64,000 bases of DNA from the NCBI RefSeq assembly GCF_900096965.1, contig NZ_FMYM01000002.1, forward strand, positions 246,439 through 310,438, in the 5' to 3' direction. The notes beneath the pieces are model-generated. The model was given only the letters and a program-made list of their open reading frames with translations. It was not told where the DNA came from and searched no databases. The position numbers and the translations under genes are program-made. Shown here one piece after another: positions 8,641 through 19,347 of the stretch; position 1 is the stretch's first letter, and every line of letters begins with the position of its first letter. This DNA comes from Shouchella lonarensis (GTDB taxonomy: Bacteria; Bacillota; Bacilli; Bacillales; Bacillaceae_D).

Positions 8641-9945
8641 ATGATGAAAAAACGTATGATGAAAGCAGCAGTTGTATTAACGGTAGCCGGTAGTTTAATT
8701 TCAAGTGGGGTGCAACCAGCGGTAGCGAATAGCGGTGTGAATGCCCAAATCAGTGATCTAAAAGGCAAGCAACAAGAGGTGGAAACAAAAGTATCAGAGA
8801 AGCAGTCAGAGATTACAAAACTTGATGGTGAGTTAAAAGAAATTCAAGGAAAGATTGATTCTATCCGTAGTAAAGAAGCTGAGACGGAAAAGAAATTAGC
8901 TGAAGCAGAAGAGCAGTTAAAGAAATTAGAAGATGAAATTCTTGAGCTACAAGAAGAGATTAAAATTCTTGAAGAGCGGATTGAAGAGCGCAAAGCACTC
9001 ATTGAGCAGCGTGCAGTAGAATCGTACCAATCTGGTGGCGATGCAAGTTATTTAGAAGTATTGCTAGGCTCACAGAACTTTGGTGATTTCGTTTCTAAAG
9101 CGACAACAATGACAACCATTGCAGAACATGACCGTGATATGCTTGATGAACACATTGCTGACGAGCAAAAATTACAAGAAATGAAGGCAGCTGTAGAAGA
9201 GAAGAAAGCGGCAGTGGAAGCCCAAAAGCAAGAACTAGAAGCATTGAAACAAGAATTGGTTTCCAAGCGTGAAGAAATGGACAAGCTACGTGGCGATCTC
9301 GACCAAAAGAAGCAACAATTAGAAAATGAACTTGGCGAGATTATATCAGAAGAAGAGATCTTGAAAAACCAAGAGGCAGCATTGCAAGCAGAGTTAAATA
9401 AACAAGAAGAGGCTGCGTCTAATGGTGGAAGTGGTCAGTCTTCGGCGAACCGTAGTAATGGTAAAAGCAAATCATCTTCAAACGCTGTATCTAGCAGCTC
9501 TTCTTCGAGCAGCGGAGGGAACAGTGGTGGCTCGTCAGCACCAGCAGCGTCTTCAGCTGGATTTATTCATCCAGCACCTGGTGTAGGAGTTTACTCTGGC
9601 TTTGGGATGAGAAATGGTCGTCCGCATAATGGCGTTGATTTTTCAAGTCGTGGACATATCCCAATTATTGCTTCACAAAGTGGCACGGTGTCCAATTCTG
9701 GTTATCGACATGACTATGGAAACTGGATTACGATTACGCATAACGTCAATGGGAAACAAATGACCACATTGTATGCCCATCTCAAAGAGAGATATGTGGC
9801 TGCTGGAGAAAGTGTCAGCCAAGGACAAACAATTGGTTTGATGGGTAGCACAGGTGATTCCACGGGGCAGCATTTGCACTTTGAAATTCATGAAGGGCCG
9901 TTTAGATTTGGGGCGAGTGCTGTGAATCCGATGAAATATTTATAA
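8641..9945 (+). CDS. Secreted coiled-coil M23 peptidoglycan hydrolase, probable FtsEX effector
   Basis: The 434-residue protein has a signal peptide (about 1-29, cleavage near AVANS), a long heptad-rich coiled coil (about 33-260), a Ser/Gly/Asn-rich linker (about 260-310) and a C-terminal M23 (LytM) domain (about 315-434). The zinc-site motifs are complete: HNGVDF and HLHFEIHEG. This EnvC/PcsB-like plan, directly after ftsEX, suggests a wall endopeptidase switched on by FtsX through the coiled coil. In B. subtilis the FtsEX-dependent hydrolase is CwlO, whose catalytic domain is NlpC/P60, so here the catalytic module differs. Start ATG 8641 follows GAAGGGAGA. Unlike E. coli EnvC, the intact metal ligands suggest an active enzyme. 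Confidence 0.9.
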   Translation: MMKKRMMKAAVVLTVAGSLISSGVQPAVANSGVNAQISDLKGKQQEVETKVSEKQSEITKLDGELKEIQGKIDSIRSKEAETEKKLAEAEEQLKKLEDEILELQEEIKILEERIEERKALIEQRAVESYQSGGDASYLEVLLGSQNFGDFVSKATTMTTIAEHDRDMLDEHIADEQKLQEMKAAVEEKKAAVEAQKQELEALKQELVSKREEMDKLRGDLDQKKQQLENELGEIISEEEILKNQEAALQAELNKQEEAASNGGSGQSSANRSNGKSKSSSNAVSSSSSSSSGGNSGGSSAPAASSAGFIHPAPGVGVYSGFGMRNGRPHNGVDFSSRGHIPIIASQSGTVSNSGYRHDYGNWITITHNVNGKQMTTLYAHLKERYVAAGESVSQGQTIGLMGSTGDSTGQHLHFEIHEGPFRFGASAVNPMKYL

Positions 9946-9947
9946 AG

Positions 9948-9993
9948 AACATTAGTTAAAAAGCGCCCCTAGGGGCGCTTTTTAACTAATGTT
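9948..9993. terminator. 46-bp perfect palindrome, bidirectional-type terminator
   Basis: Arms 9948-9969 and 9972-9993 are perfectly complementary over 22 bp with only TA between. The core is AAAAAGCGCCCC/GGGGCGCTTTTT, so RNA from either strand would form a GC stem followed by U. It begins 3 bp after the stop of the M23 gene. Confidence 0.85.
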
Positions 9994-10065
9994 GGACACA
10001 ACCCGCATAACCAACTAAAATGAAAAGAAGGAATCATTGAGATGTGCAAACGGGAGTGATGAAGA

Positions 10066-11484
10066 TTGAAATTAAGAAGAATTTTGCTAGGTATAGCTGC
10101 AGCTGTGCTCATGATAGGTATAGGCACGTTCTTTTTCTCGCAAAACTTTGCGAAACAAGAAAAGAATGATCAAGAAGTTAGTGGGAAGTTGGCGAAGGCC
10201 CTCGACACCATTGAACAACATTACGTCGATGATGTCTCGCGTGATCAACTTATTGAGGGAGCCATTGAAGGAATGGTTTCCACATTAGAAGACCCTTTTT
10301 CTGATTACATGGACAGCGAGACGTCTAAACAGTTCCGCCAATCATTAGAATCCTCTTTTGAAGGAATAGGTGCTGAAATCGGTTTAATAGACGGGGGCGT
10401 AACGATTACGAGCCCGCTTCGTGACTCACCTGCGGAAAAAGCAGGATTACGAGCGAATGATCGGATTGTTGAAATTGATGGTGAGTCAATTGAAGGTTGG
10501 TCTGTGCACGAGGCGGTATCGAAAATCCGCGGAGAAGGTGGTACATCGGTGACGTTGACGATTCAGCGGAGTGGTACGAGTGACCCTTTTCAAGTTGAGA
10601 TTACCCGCGATACAATAAAAATCGAGTCTGTACGTGTACAATCATTTGAACGGGATGGGAAAACAATTGCCCGCCTACAGATTACGTCTTTTTCTGAGAA
10701 TGTCGCGTCACAGTTCGCTGAAGCATTAAGTGAACTAGAGGAAAAAGGATTAGATGGACTCATTATTGATGTCCGCGGCAATCCGGGTGGTTATTTACAT
10801 GAGACAGAGAAAATCGGCAATTTATTGATCCCGGGTGGCGAACCCATTGTGCAAGTGGAAGAAAAGTCGGGCAACGTGGATGTGAAAACATCGACATTAA
10901 AAGAGACAAAGCCTTACCCGATTGTCGGTTTAATTGATGAAAGTAGTGCGTCTGCTTCGGAAATTTTGGCGGCAGCGTTAAAAGAATCCGGTGGTTATGA
11001 ACTCGTTGGTAACACAACGTTCGGAAAAGGAACGGTGCAAGCACCTATAGAAATGAATGATGGTAGCATGTTAAAAATTACGACATCCCGTTGGCTGACA
11101 GCTGGTGGCAATGTCATTGATCATGAAGGTGTGGAACCTACGATTGCCCAAGACCATCCCGATTATTTTTATGCAGCAGCGTTGTCTATTGAAGAACCAC
11201 TAACGTATGATACGGTTTCAGAACAAACTGCGCATGCACAAAAGATTTTAACTGCACTCGGTTTTGAGACGGGGCGTACGGATGGGTATTTTGACAAAAA
11301 GACGGTGAAGGCAATGGAAGCTTTTCAACAAGCACATGACTTGACTGTCAATGGAGAGCTGAATAAAGACGTTGCGAGTCGATTGCAAGAAGAAATTTTG
11401 ACGCACATTCGTGATGATAAAAATGACGTGCAGTTAAACAAAGCAATCGAAGTAGCTGTGAGCAAATTAAAAAGTGACAACTGA
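10066..11484 (+). CDS. ctpB: C-terminal processing protease CtpB
   Basis: This S41-family serine protease has 472 residues: an N-terminal membrane anchor (about 5-27), a PDZ domain (about 95-175), the peptidase domain with Ser in DESSASASEI (about 290-300) and Lys in TFGKGTVQ (about 322-326), then a C-terminal PG_binding_1 domain (about 390-440). B. subtilis CtpB cuts SpoIVFA in the sigma-K checkpoint; a similar role is inferred. Start is TTG 10066, 11 nt after GGAG. It lies between the FtsEX-M23 group and minJ, as in B. subtilis. I see no clear promoter in 9994-10065. Confidence 0.93.
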   Translation: MKLRRILLGIAAAVLMIGIGTFFFSQNFAKQEKNDQEVSGKLAKALDTIEQHYVDDVSRDQLIEGAIEGMVSTLEDPFSDYMDSETSKQFRQSLESSFEGIGAEIGLIDGGVTITSPLRDSPAEKAGLRANDRIVEIDGESIEGWSVHEAVSKIRGEGGTSVTLTIQRSGTSDPFQVEITRDTIKIESVRVQSFERDGKTIARLQITSFSENVASQFAEALSELEEKGLDGLIIDVRGNPGGYLHETEKIGNLLIPGGEPIVQVEEKSGNVDVKTSTLKETKPYPIVGLIDESSASASEILAAALKESGGYELVGNTTFGKGTVQAPIEMNDGSMLKITTSRWLTAGGNVIDHEGVEPTIAQDHPDYFYAAALSIEEPLTYDTVSEQTAHAQKILTALGFETGRTDGYFDKKTVKAMEAFQQAHDLTVNGELNKDVASRLQEEILTHIRDDKNDVQLNKAIEVAVSKLKSDN

Positions 11485-11638
11485 TTTCAAGTTTCGTTTT
11501 GCTCTATTTGTCAACATATGAAGGATTATTGTAGGCTGGTGGCGAAAAGATGTAATGAGTAAAGACAAATCATCTTAGAAATAAAGGTGGGTGTCGCGTG
11601 ACAATCGCTACGCTCACTGCTAGAAAGTAGGGATGAAC

Positions 11639-12802
11639 ATGATACACACAATTCTTTCGATGCTCTCCACCTTTTTCGTTCACCCTTTGTTTTATGTAGG
11701 CATATTCTGTTTAGCAATGATTGGGGCAACACGAGTGGCGAAAGAACGGGCATCTTTTCATACACGTGTATATGGAAAGCGTGCTGAGTTTATTCTGACC
11801 GTTCTTCCAAGTTTGTTGGCTGGTTTTGCAATCTCAATCTTGACCATTTCTCTCGGGATCACAATGTCGTTACCCTTATTACTCGGTTTGACGATTGTCC
11901 CGATATTGTTTTTTTGCGGACGTGCATTGCAATTACAAACGCCTGCATACACGATGTCCCTTGTGCTTTGTTGCTTTGTCGTGCTCTCATTCTTTTCAGT
12001 TCCAAATATGTTCACTACCCAACTGAAAGAAGCAGCATGGCTGCCAAGTTTGTTTCTTTTACAAGCATTGTTGTTATTTGCCCAAAGGATGTTGATTCGA
12101 CATAATGGTGCGACACTTTCTTCACCGCAATTAAGCTATAGTAAACGAGGGCGGTTGATTGGTTCTCATCAAATGAAACGACTGTGGTTGTTGCCAGTTG
12201 TTGTTTTCATTCCAGAAGGTTTGCTTCCAGGCTTTGCAATGACATTTGGTGATGTATCCGTGCAGCCAATACTCGTTCCTTTCTTATTAGGTTTCCAAAA
12301 AAATACCCATGCATTTTTGCCCACAGTTGCGGCGCGCCGTGAAGCGGTCCCATATTTTATAAGTGCTTGTCTATCGTTGTTAATGGCTATGGGATTGTAC
12401 ATGTATGCTTCACCGTGGTTGGCACTTATCGGCGCGCTATCAATAGGCATCATTCATGCCAGTTCCTCTTACTACGTTTATCGAAAAGAACAGCAACAAC
12501 CGCCACTATTTACAGAAGAGGAAAAAAGCGTTCGGATTGTTGGTATCTTACCGGGGAGTCCAGCCGCAAAGATGGGGCTTGCGATTGGCGAAGAAATTGT
12601 GAATGTCAATGGATGTGTTGTTTTTGACGAGCGGACGTTGTATGGCGCGTTACAAAAAAATCCAGTGTTTTGTAAGTTGAAAATCCGTGATAGAGCGGGA
12701 GAGTTACGGCTTGTGCAAGGTGCACTTTATGATGGAGAGCACCATCAAATGGGTGTCTTACTTGTGCGCCGAGACGAGAAGCGGATCGATTCTGTGATTT
12801 AA
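11639..12802 (+). CDS. minJ: Division topological determinant MinJ
   Basis: MinJ bridges DivIVA and MinD at the poles and septum. The 387-residue protein has seven to eight hydrophobic segments in residues 5-285 followed by a C-terminal PDZ-like domain (about 295-387; VGILPGSPAAKMGLAIGEEIVNV). Length and architecture match the family, as does its place between ctpB and uvrB. I prefer ATG 11639, 6 nt after GTAGGG; the ATG at 11633 directly abuts that site. The 148-bp gap before it holds no clear promoter. Confidence 0.85.
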   Translation: MIHTILSMLSTFFVHPLFYVGIFCLAMIGATRVAKERASFHTRVYGKRAEFILTVLPSLLAGFAISILTISLGITMSLPLLLGLTIVPILFFCGRALQLQTPAYTMSLVLCCFVVLSFFSVPNMFTTQLKEAAWLPSLFLLQALLLFAQRMLIRHNGATLSSPQLSYSKRGRLIGSHQMKRLWLLPVVVFIPEGLLPGFAMTFGDVSVQPILVPFLLGFQKNTHAFLPTVAARREAVPYFISACLSLLMAMGLYMYASPWLALIGALSIGIIHASSSYYVYRKEQQQPPLFTEEEKSVRIVGILPGSPAAKMGLAIGEEIVNVNGCVVFDERTLYGALQKNPVFCKLKIRDRAGELRLVQGALYDGEHHQMGVLLVRRDEKRIDSVI

Positions 12803-12826
12803 TGGGTTGTGATATGTAATGAAAAA

Positions 12827-12857
12827 CAGCTATCTCATGACGAGGTAGCTGCTTTTC
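12827..12857 (+). terminator. Terminator after minJ
   Basis: A 10-bp stem (12827-12836 with 12842-12851, one G-U) with a 5-nt loop, then CTTTT. Confidence 0.75.
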
Positions 12858-12905
12858 ACTGTGTGATGTGAGGTGTTTACGGTATGATTTTGCAAAAGAT
12901 TGTGC

Positions 12906-12931
12906 TATAATGAAGAGCGAACGTTTGTTTA
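12906..12931 (+). promoter_or_regulatory. uvrBA -10 element and LexA (SOS) box
   Basis: TATAAT at 12906-12911 is followed at 12918-12931 by CGAAC-GTTT-GTTTA. The Gram-positive LexA consensus is CGAAC-N4-GTTCG, so 8 of the 10 fixed positions match. The box covers the expected start of transcription, a repressing position. The -35 is weak. Confidence 0.75.
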
Positions 12932-13003
12932 GAACAAATTTTCGTCTCGTTGAGCGAGACCGATGATATTGTAAGAGATGGATAGACAGGGGAGGTTTTC
13001 AAC

Positions 13004-14977
13004 GTGTTGGGAAAGACGTTTGAACTTGTTTCAGATTACACACCACAAGGCGATCAGCCAAAAGCAATTGAACAAATGGTTTCCTCAATTCATGCTGGAA
13101 ACCGACACCAGACGCTGCTTGGAGCAACAGGGACAGGTAAGACGTTTACAATGTCAAATGTCATTGCAGCTGTGAATAAGCCGACTTTAATCATGGCCCA
13201 TAACAAAACGTTAGCAGGGCAACTTTATAGTGAATTCAAACAGTTTTTTCCGCACAATGCGGTTGAGTATTTTGTAAGTTATTATGACTATTATCAACCA
13301 GAGGCATATGTTCCTTCCTCGGATACATTTATTGAAAAAGATGCAAGCATCAATGATGAAATTGATAAGCTGCGCCACTCAGCGACAAGTGCATTATTAG
13401 AGCGGCGTGATGTCATTATCATTGCGAGTGTGTCATGTATTTATGGTTTAGGTTCTCCAGAAGACTATCGAGATTTAGTATTATCCGTCCGTGTTGGAAT
13501 GGAGATTGACCGTAACACTTTATTAAGGAAATTAGTTGACATTCAATATGATCGCAATGACTTAAATTTTCTACGTGGAACGTTTCGCGTACGTGGCGAT
13601 GTCGTTGAAATCTTTCCGGCTTCTCGGGACGAGCAATGCATCAGGGTTGAATTTTTTGGCGATGAAGTGGAGCGGATTACAGAAGTCGATGCGCTCACAG
13701 GTGAAATAAAAGGAGAACGAAAACATGTATCCATTTTCCCAGCTTCTCACTTTGTAACGCGCGAAGAAAAAATGAAAAAAGCGATGGCAAATATTGAGCA
13801 AGAGTTAGAGGCGCGTTTACATGTATTGCGTGAAGCGGGAAAGCTATTAGAAGCTCAACGGATCGAGCAACGAACGCGTCATGACTTAGAGATGATGGCG
13901 GAAATGGGTTTTTGTTCGGGTATTGAAAATTATTCGCGTCATTTGACATTACGTGAGGCAGGTGCGACACCTTATACATTGCTCGACTATTTCCCGAAAG
14001 ACTTCTTACTCATTGTTGACGAGTCCCATGTAACGTTGCCGCAAGTCCGCGGGATGTTTAATGGTGACCAAGCGCGGAAAAATGTGCTCGTTGAGCATGG
14101 TTTTCGCTTGCCGTCTGCGCTTGATAATCGTCCGCTTCGATTTGAAGAGTTTGAGGAGAAAGTCAATCAAGCAGCGTATGTGTCAGCCACACCAGGTCCG
14201 TATGAATTAGACAAAACGCCAGAGATGATTGAACAAATCATTCGACCAACAGGTTTGCTTGATCCAACCATAGATGTGCGACCGACGAAAGGTCAGTTAG
14301 ATGACTTATTAGGTGAGATCCATGAACGCATTGAAAAGAATGAGCGTGTGCTCGTTACGACGCTCACGAAGAAAATGGCAGAAGAGTTAACGGATTATTT
14401 GAAAGAACTTGGTATTAAAGTGAGGTATTTGCATTCGGAAATAAAAACGTTAGAACGGCTTGATATCATTCGTCAATTGCGACTCGGTACGTTCGATGTG
14501 CTTGTCGGGATTAATTTGCTCAGAGAAGGACTTGATATGCCTGAGGTGTCGCTCGTGACGATATTAGATGCAGATAAGGAAGGTTTCTTACGTTCAGAAC
14601 GGTCGTTGATTCAAATTATTGGTAGAGCCGCCAGGAATGCACATGGGCATGTCATTATGTATGCAGATAAACAGACAGACTCAATGGAGGTCGCTATCCG
14701 TGAAACAGAACGGCGACGTGAGAAACAAGCGGCGTTTAATGAGGCACATGGGTTAACGCCAAAAACGATTCAAAAACGTGTACCAGATGTCATTCAAGCG
14801 ACATATGTAGCAGAAGATGCACCGGAATATCGTGAGAAGAAAAAAATGACGACAAAAGAACGGCAAACGACTATTGCCCAGCTTGAAAAAGAAATGAAGC
14901 AAGCAGCAAAAGAATTGCAATTTGAGCGGGCAGCACAATTGCGTGACTTGTTGCTAGAACTAAAGGTGGAGGGTTGA
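13004..14977 (+). CDS. uvrB: Excinuclease ABC subunit B
   Basis: UvrB receives damaged DNA from UvrA and recruits UvrC for nucleotide excision repair. The 657-residue protein has Walker A GATGTGKT (about 40-47), the beta-hairpin [12 protein letters not shown] (about 93-104) that inserts at the lesion, helicase motifs including REGLDMPE and QIIGRAARN, and a C-terminal UVR domain (about 620-657) that binds UvrC. The start is GTG 13004 after GGGGAGG. It is preceded by a LexA box and followed 4 bp later by uvrA, so the pair is a damage-inducible operon. Confidence 0.97.
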   Translation: MLGKTFELVSDYTPQGDQPKAIEQMVSSIHAGNRHQTLLGATGTGKTFTMSNVIAAVNKPTLIMAHNKTLAGQLYSEFKQFFPHNAVEYFVSYYDYYQPEAYVPSSDTFIEKDASINDEIDKLRHSATSALLERRDVIIIASVSCIYGLGSPEDYRDLVLSVRVGMEIDRNTLLRKLVDIQYDRNDLNFLRGTFRVRGDVVEIFPASRDEQCIRVEFFGDEVERITEVDALTGEIKGERKHVSIFPASHFVTREEKMKKAMANIEQELEARLHVLREAGKLLEAQRIEQRTRHDLEMMAEMGFCSGIENYSRHLTLREAGATPYTLLDYFPKDFLLIVDESHVTLPQVRGMFNGDQARKNVLVEHGFRLPSALDNRPLRFEEFEEKVNQAAYVSATPGPYELDKTPEMIEQIIRPTGLLDPTIDVRPTKGQLDDLLGEIHERIEKNERVLVTTLTKKMAEELTDYLKELGIKVRYLHSEIKTLERLDIIRQLRLGTFDVLVGINLLREGLDMPEVSLVTILDADKEGFLRSERSLIQIIGRAARNAHGHVIMYADKQTDSMEVAIRETERRREKQAAFNEAHGLTPKTIQKRVPDVIQATYVAEDAPEYREKKKMTTKERQTTIAQLEKEMKQAAKELQFERAAQLRDLLLELKVEG

Positions 14978-14981
14978 TACG

Positions 14982-17846
14982 GTGGCACAAGAAAGAATAT
15001 ATGTGAAAGGCGCACGCTCTAATAATTTAAAAAATATTGATGTTGTGATTCCAAGAGATAAGCTTGTCGTCTTGACTGGATTATCTGGTTCTGGAAAGTC
15101 TTCGCTTGCGTTTGACACCATTTATGCTGAAGGACAGCGGCGGTATGTGGAATCATTGTCGGCATATGCACGCCAGTTTTTAGGACAGATGGATAAGCCA
15201 GATGTGGACGCAATTGAAGGGTTATCTCCAGCTATTTCTATTGACCAAAAGACAACGAGTCGCAATCCACGTTCAACGGTCGGCACGGTAACAGAAATTC
15301 ATGATTATTTACGTTTGCTTTATGCGAGAGTTGGTCGTCCAGTTTGTCCTCGTCATGGGCAGGAAATTAAGGCGCAAACGGTGCAGCAAATGGTCGATCG
15401 CATTGAAGCGTTTCCTGAGCGGACGAAGCTACAAATTCTTGCACCGATTGTCACAGGCCGAAAAGGCACGCACGTGAAAACGTTAGAGCAGTTGAAGAAG
15501 GATGGCTACGTCAGGGTACGTATTGATGGTGACATGCATCAGTTAGATGAGGAAATCGTGCTGGAAAAAAATAAAAAGCATACAATTGAAGTTGTGATTG
15601 ACCGAATTGTCGTCAAAGAAGGTGTGCAACCTCGTTTGGCAGATTCCTTGGAAACCGCGCTTTCTTTAGCGGAAGGACGGGTGTTGGTTGATATTATTGA
15701 CGGTGAAGAATTATTGTTTAGTCAACACCATGCGTGCCCGGAGTGCGGTTTTTCGATTCCAGAGCTTGCGCCGCGGATGTTTTCTTTTAATAGTCCATAC
15801 GGGGCGTGCACGTCTTGCGATGGATTAGGTATGAAAATGGAAGTAGACCGCGACTTGGTTGTACTCGATCCTACGAGGTCATTACGTGAACATGCACTAC
15901 TACCGTGGGAACCAGTGAGTTCGACTTACTACCCACAATTATTACAAGCGGTCTGTGAGCACTTCGACATTGATATGGACGTACCATTTGCATCTCTTTC
16001 AACGTCGCAACAAAACATTTTGTTAGAAGGGGCTGGCACTGAGAAAATCCCTTTTCACTATGAAAATGAAATTGGTCATGTACGTAAACATGCGATCGTA
16101 TTTGAAGGGGTGCTCGCAAATGTAGCCCGGCGTTTCCGCGAGACAAGCTCTGATTATGTTCGTGACCAAATGGCGTCCTATATGACAGAAAAATCTTGTC
16201 CAGCTTGTAAAGGATACCGACTAAAGAAAGAGTCACTGTCTGTTTTTGTAGGAGGCAAACATATTGGTGAAGTGAGTGAGCTGTCGTGCACAGAAGCGGC
16301 TGCGTTTATGGCGCAACTCCAATTGACCGAAAAAGAGAGGGCGATTGCCCGATTGGTTGTTAAAGAGATTGAAGATCGGCTCGGTTTTTTAATCAATGTT
16401 GGTCTCAATTATTTGTCACTTGCTCGCGCAGCCGGAACGTTATCAGGTGGTGAGGCGCAGCGGATTCGTTTAGCGACGCAAATTGGTTCTTCACTTATGG
16501 GTGTATTATATATTTTAGATGAACCATCCATTGGTTTGCATCAACGCGACAATGACCGTCTCATCGAAACATTGAAGCATATGCGTGATTTAGGTAACAC
16601 ATTGATTGTTGTTGAACATGACGAAGACACGATGCTTGCTGCAGACTATATTATTGATATCGGTCCCGGAGCAGGTATACATGGTGGGGTTGTGACAGCA
16701 GAAGGGACACCGGAAGAATTAATGACAAATCCCGATTCGTTAACAGGAAACTATTTGTCTGGGGAAAAATTTATTCCTGTTCCAACGACGCGGCGCCCAG
16801 TGACAGAACGGTCATTCACAGTGAAACGAGCGGAGGCACATAACTTGAAGAAAGTCGATGTGACGTTCCCGCTTGGATTGTTTGTTGCGGTGACAGGTGT
16901 TTCTGGTTCTGGTAAAAGTACACTTGTCAATGAAATTGTCCATAAAGCATTGGCGCAAAAATTACACCGAGCAAAAGAAAAACCAGGAAAGCACGCTGAG
17001 ATCGTTGGAATGGAAGAGATTGACAAGATTATTGACATTGACCAGTCACCAATCGGTCGAACGCCGCGTTCGAACCCAGCTACGTATACAAGCGTATTTG
17101 ATGATATTCGCCATGTGTTTGCGATGACGAATGAAGCAAAGGTAAGGGGATACCAAAAAGGACGTTTTAGCTTCAATGTCAAAGGTGGTCGCTGTGAAGC
17201 TTGTCGTGGTGATGGCATCATTAAAATTGAGATGCACTTTTTACCAGATGTGTATGTACCATGCGAAGTGTGCCATGGCAAACGGTACAATCGGGAAACA
17301 TTGGAAGTGAAATATAAAGGGAAAACAATTGCTGATGTGTTAGAGATGACTGTAGAAGAAGGTGTCAACTTCTTCAGTAGCATCCCGAAAATTAAACGGA
17401 AAATCGAGACGTTACTTGATGTTGGTTTAGGTTACATTCGCTTAGGTCAGCCGGCCACAACGTTATCTGGTGGTGAAGCGCAACGAGTGAAGTTGGCATC
17501 ACAGTTGCACAAACGAGCAACAGGACGGACGTTATATATTTTAGATGAACCGACGACAGGATTGCATGTGGATGATATTGATCGTTTGTTAAAAGTGTTA
17601 CAGCGTATTGTTGATAATGGCGATACAGTCCTTGTCATTGAGCATAATTTGGATGTCATTAAAACGGTTGACTATGTGATTGATCTTGGTCCAGAAGGAG
17701 GTGACGGTGGCGGTATGCTTGTTGCTTCCGGCACACCTGAGGTAGTGGCAGAGGTCGAAGCTTCATATACAGGGAAATATTTAAAGCCAGTGCTCGAACG
17801 TGATCAAGCACGCACCGTTTCTGCCAGTCATATTTCTACTGAGTAA
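14982..17846 (+). CDS. uvrA: Excinuclease ABC subunit A
   Basis: UvrA is the dimeric damage-sensing ATPase of excision repair. The 954-residue product has two ABC modules: Walker [10 protein letters not shown] (about 33-41) and GVSGSGKST (about 642-650), two LSGGEAQR signatures, and the family's zinc modules with CxxC pairs ([25 protein letters not shown]). Start GTG 14982, after AAAGGTGGAGGG inside the end of uvrB. Normal length with all modules intact. Confidence 0.97.
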   Translation: MAQERIYVKGARSNNLKNIDVVIPRDKLVVLTGLSGSGKSSLAFDTIYAEGQRRYVESLSAYARQFLGQMDKPDVDAIEGLSPAISIDQKTTSRNPRSTVGTVTEIHDYLRLLYARVGRPVCPRHGQEIKAQTVQQMVDRIEAFPERTKLQILAPIVTGRKGTHVKTLEQLKKDGYVRVRIDGDMHQLDEEIVLEKNKKHTIEVVIDRIVVKEGVQPRLADSLETALSLAEGRVLVDIIDGEELLFSQHHACPECGFSIPELAPRMFSFNSPYGACTSCDGLGMKMEVDRDLVVLDPTRSLREHALLPWEPVSSTYYPQLLQAVCEHFDIDMDVPFASLSTSQQNILLEGAGTEKIPFHYENEIGHVRKHAIVFEGVLANVARRFRETSSDYVRDQMASYMTEKSCPACKGYRLKKESLSVFVGGKHIGEVSELSCTEAAAFMAQLQLTEKERAIARLVVKEIEDRLGFLINVGLNYLSLARAAGTLSGGEAQRIRLATQIGSSLMGVLYILDEPSIGLHQRDNDRLIETLKHMRDLGNTLIVVEHDEDTMLAADYIIDIGPGAGIHGGVVTAEGTPEELMTNPDSLTGNYLSGEKFIPVPTTRRPVTERSFTVKRAEAHNLKKVDVTFPLGLFVAVTGVSGSGKSTLVNEIVHKALAQKLHRAKEKPGKHAEIVGMEEIDKIIDIDQSPIGRTPRSNPATYTSVFDDIRHVFAMTNEAKVRGYQKGRFSFNVKGGRCEACRGDGIIKIEMHFLPDVYVPCEVCHGKRYNRETLEVKYKGKTIADVLEMTVEEGVNFFSSIPKIKRKIETLLDVGLGYIRLGQPATTLSGGEAQRVKLASQLHKRATGRTLYILDEPTTGLHVDDIDRLLKVLQRIVDNGDTVLVIEHNLDVIKTVDYVIDLGPEGGDGGGMLVASGTPEVVAEVEASYTGKYLKPVLERDQARTVSASHISTE

Positions 17847-17862
17847 AAAAATCATCAAAAGA

Positions 17863-17889
17863 TGAAACATGAGGGCAAGTATTTTCGTA
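17863..17889 (+). promoter_or_regulatory. SigW-type (ECF) promoter of yvlBCD
   Basis: TGAAAC (17863-17868), a 17-bp spacer ending in TTTT, then CGTA (17886-17889). This is the consensus of envelope-stress sigma-W promoters, and the yvlABCD operon of B. subtilis belongs to the SigW regulon. Confidence 0.75.
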
Positions 17890-17983
17890 TACATTGGTAG
17901 AGGCTAGCATCGAGGCGACTGCTTTCGTTTCGTACTGCATACTTCTAAAATATCGATGATAGAAGAAGTGGGAGGAGATCGAC

Positions 17984-19066
17984 ATGGAAGAGCGGATGAT
18001 GATTTTAAAGATGATTGAGGACGGAAAGATTACGGCGGAGGAAGGCACGCGATTGCTTGAAGCCATTGGACAGGATCAAACGGCTGATTCACAAAAAGGT
18101 GAGTCGGGAAAGGTGACGCCCGTAAAAGAGCGGTCAAAAATTTTTAGTGACAACTCAGACGAAACCCCTTTATCAAAAATAGGAAACTTTTTTGAAGCCG
18201 CAATCCAAAAAGTACGTGATGGTGACCTCGATTTTAATTTTGGTCATGTTGTAGCGTTTGACCATACATTTTTGCATGATGAAATAACACCGGCGTCTTT
18301 ATCTGTGGCGTTAGAAAACGGTTCTGTGCAAGTCGAAACTTCTGACGACCCAGGCATACGACTCGATTGTGAAGTCAAAGCTTATCGTGTAAAAGATGAA
18401 GAAGAAGCGCGCGAACTCTTTTTAAGAGAATCGATCTTTTCCGTATCGGAAGAAGCATTCACATTTAAAACGAAATCTAAATCATTTAAAGTACGGGCCG
18501 TGTTACACGTCCCTAAAAACAAGTATCAAGATGTTTCTTTTTACACTTTTAATGGGACGTTACAAGCAGCATCACTTCATGCTAACACATTCCAGGCGAA
18601 GACAACGAATGGTGCGATTAAACTGTCACAGTTAACGGCTGAGAAAGCATCAATGGAAACAATGAACGGTAGTGTGACGAGTGAAGCAAGCGAGGTAAAA
18701 TTACTTGAAGCGAAAACGTTAAATGGTTCAGTAAAAGTGACAGGTTTGATAGAAGATGCGGATATCGAAACGGGTAACGGAACGATTGACTACACCGTAG
18801 CAAAAGCTGCTGAACTTGGGTATGTCGACTTGAAAACTGCGACGGGCAGTGTGAAATTGCGTGTGGCGCCTGAAGTACGATTTGAAGCGAAACTTAAATC
18901 AAATGTTGGCTCGATCCATAATCGTTTGGCAAATAGCGAAGTGATGGAAGAACGCAAAGAACTTGCACAACGATTTATGCATATTGTATCGAATGCAAGT
19001 GAGGAAAAACGCGTCCGTGTCCGGGCAACTGCGAATACGGGTTCCATTACTGTGGAAGATGAGTGA
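17984..19066 (+). CDS. yvlB: YvlB/LiaX-like DUF4097 envelope-stress protein
   Basis: The 360-residue protein starts with a SHOCT-like helical pair (about 1-27, MILKMIEDGKITAEEGTRLL) and then, after a polar linker, has a DUF4097 region of repeated short beta strands (about 105-360; many ...NGSV... turns) expected to form a beta-helix-like fold. This is the arrangement of YvlB and of enterococcal LiaX, implicated in responses to membrane-active antibiotics. It has no signal peptide. Shine-Dalgarno GTGGGAGGAG precedes the ATG. It heads the SigW-type operon with yvlC and yvlD. Confidence 0.88.
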   Translation: MEERMMILKMIEDGKITAEEGTRLLEAIGQDQTADSQKGESGKVTPVKERSKIFSDNSDETPLSKIGNFFEAAIQKVRDGDLDFNFGHVVAFDHTFLHDEITPASLSVALENGSVQVETSDDPGIRLDCEVKAYRVKDEEEARELFLRESIFSVSEEAFTFKTKSKSFKVRAVLHVPKNKYQDVSFYTFNGTLQAASLHANTFQAKTTNGAIKLSQLTAEKASMETMNGSVTSEASEVKLLEAKTLNGSVKVTGLIEDADIETGNGTIDYTVAKAAELGYVDLKTATGSVKLRVAPEVRFEAKLKSNVGSIHNRLANSEVMEERKELAQRFMHIVSNASEEKRVRVRATANTGSITVEDE

Positions 19067-19146
19067 AAGAGCATAGCGTGTGCGGAAGTCGGAAAATATA
19101 TTTCCCGACTTCCACATACGTAAGTGAAAGATAGGAGAGGTTGAAT

Positions 19147-19347
19147 ATGGGAAAAAGGTTGACACGTTCACGAGATAGCCGCATGATTGCGGGGGTTTGT
19201 GGCGGACTGGCGAATTATTTTCGACTGGACCCGACGCTTGTCCGCTTAGGTATGGTGGCGCTTGTACTCTTTTCAGTCGGATCGCTTGTTTTGTTTTATT
19301 TGATTGCCGCCTTGATCATTCCAAAGGAAGACTATGAAGAATGGTAA
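19147..19347 (+). CDS. yvlC: PspC-domain membrane protein YvlC
   Basis: The 66-residue protein is one PspC domain: a basic start, the signature MIAGVCGGLANYF (about 13-25) and a membrane segment (about 35-60). PspC-type proteins sense or relay membrane stress. ATG 19147 lies 6 nt after GGAGAGG; a TTG at 19141 is too close. It overlaps yvlD by 7 bp. Confidence 0.9.
   Translation: MGKRLTRSRDSRMIAGVCGGLANYFRLDPTLVRLGMVALVLFSVGSLVLFYLIAALIIPKEDYEEW

Noticed and set aside
16751..17383. 210-codon minus-strand frame inside uvrA
   Set aside because: It mirrors the codon pattern of a well-conserved gene; no ribosome site or promoter.
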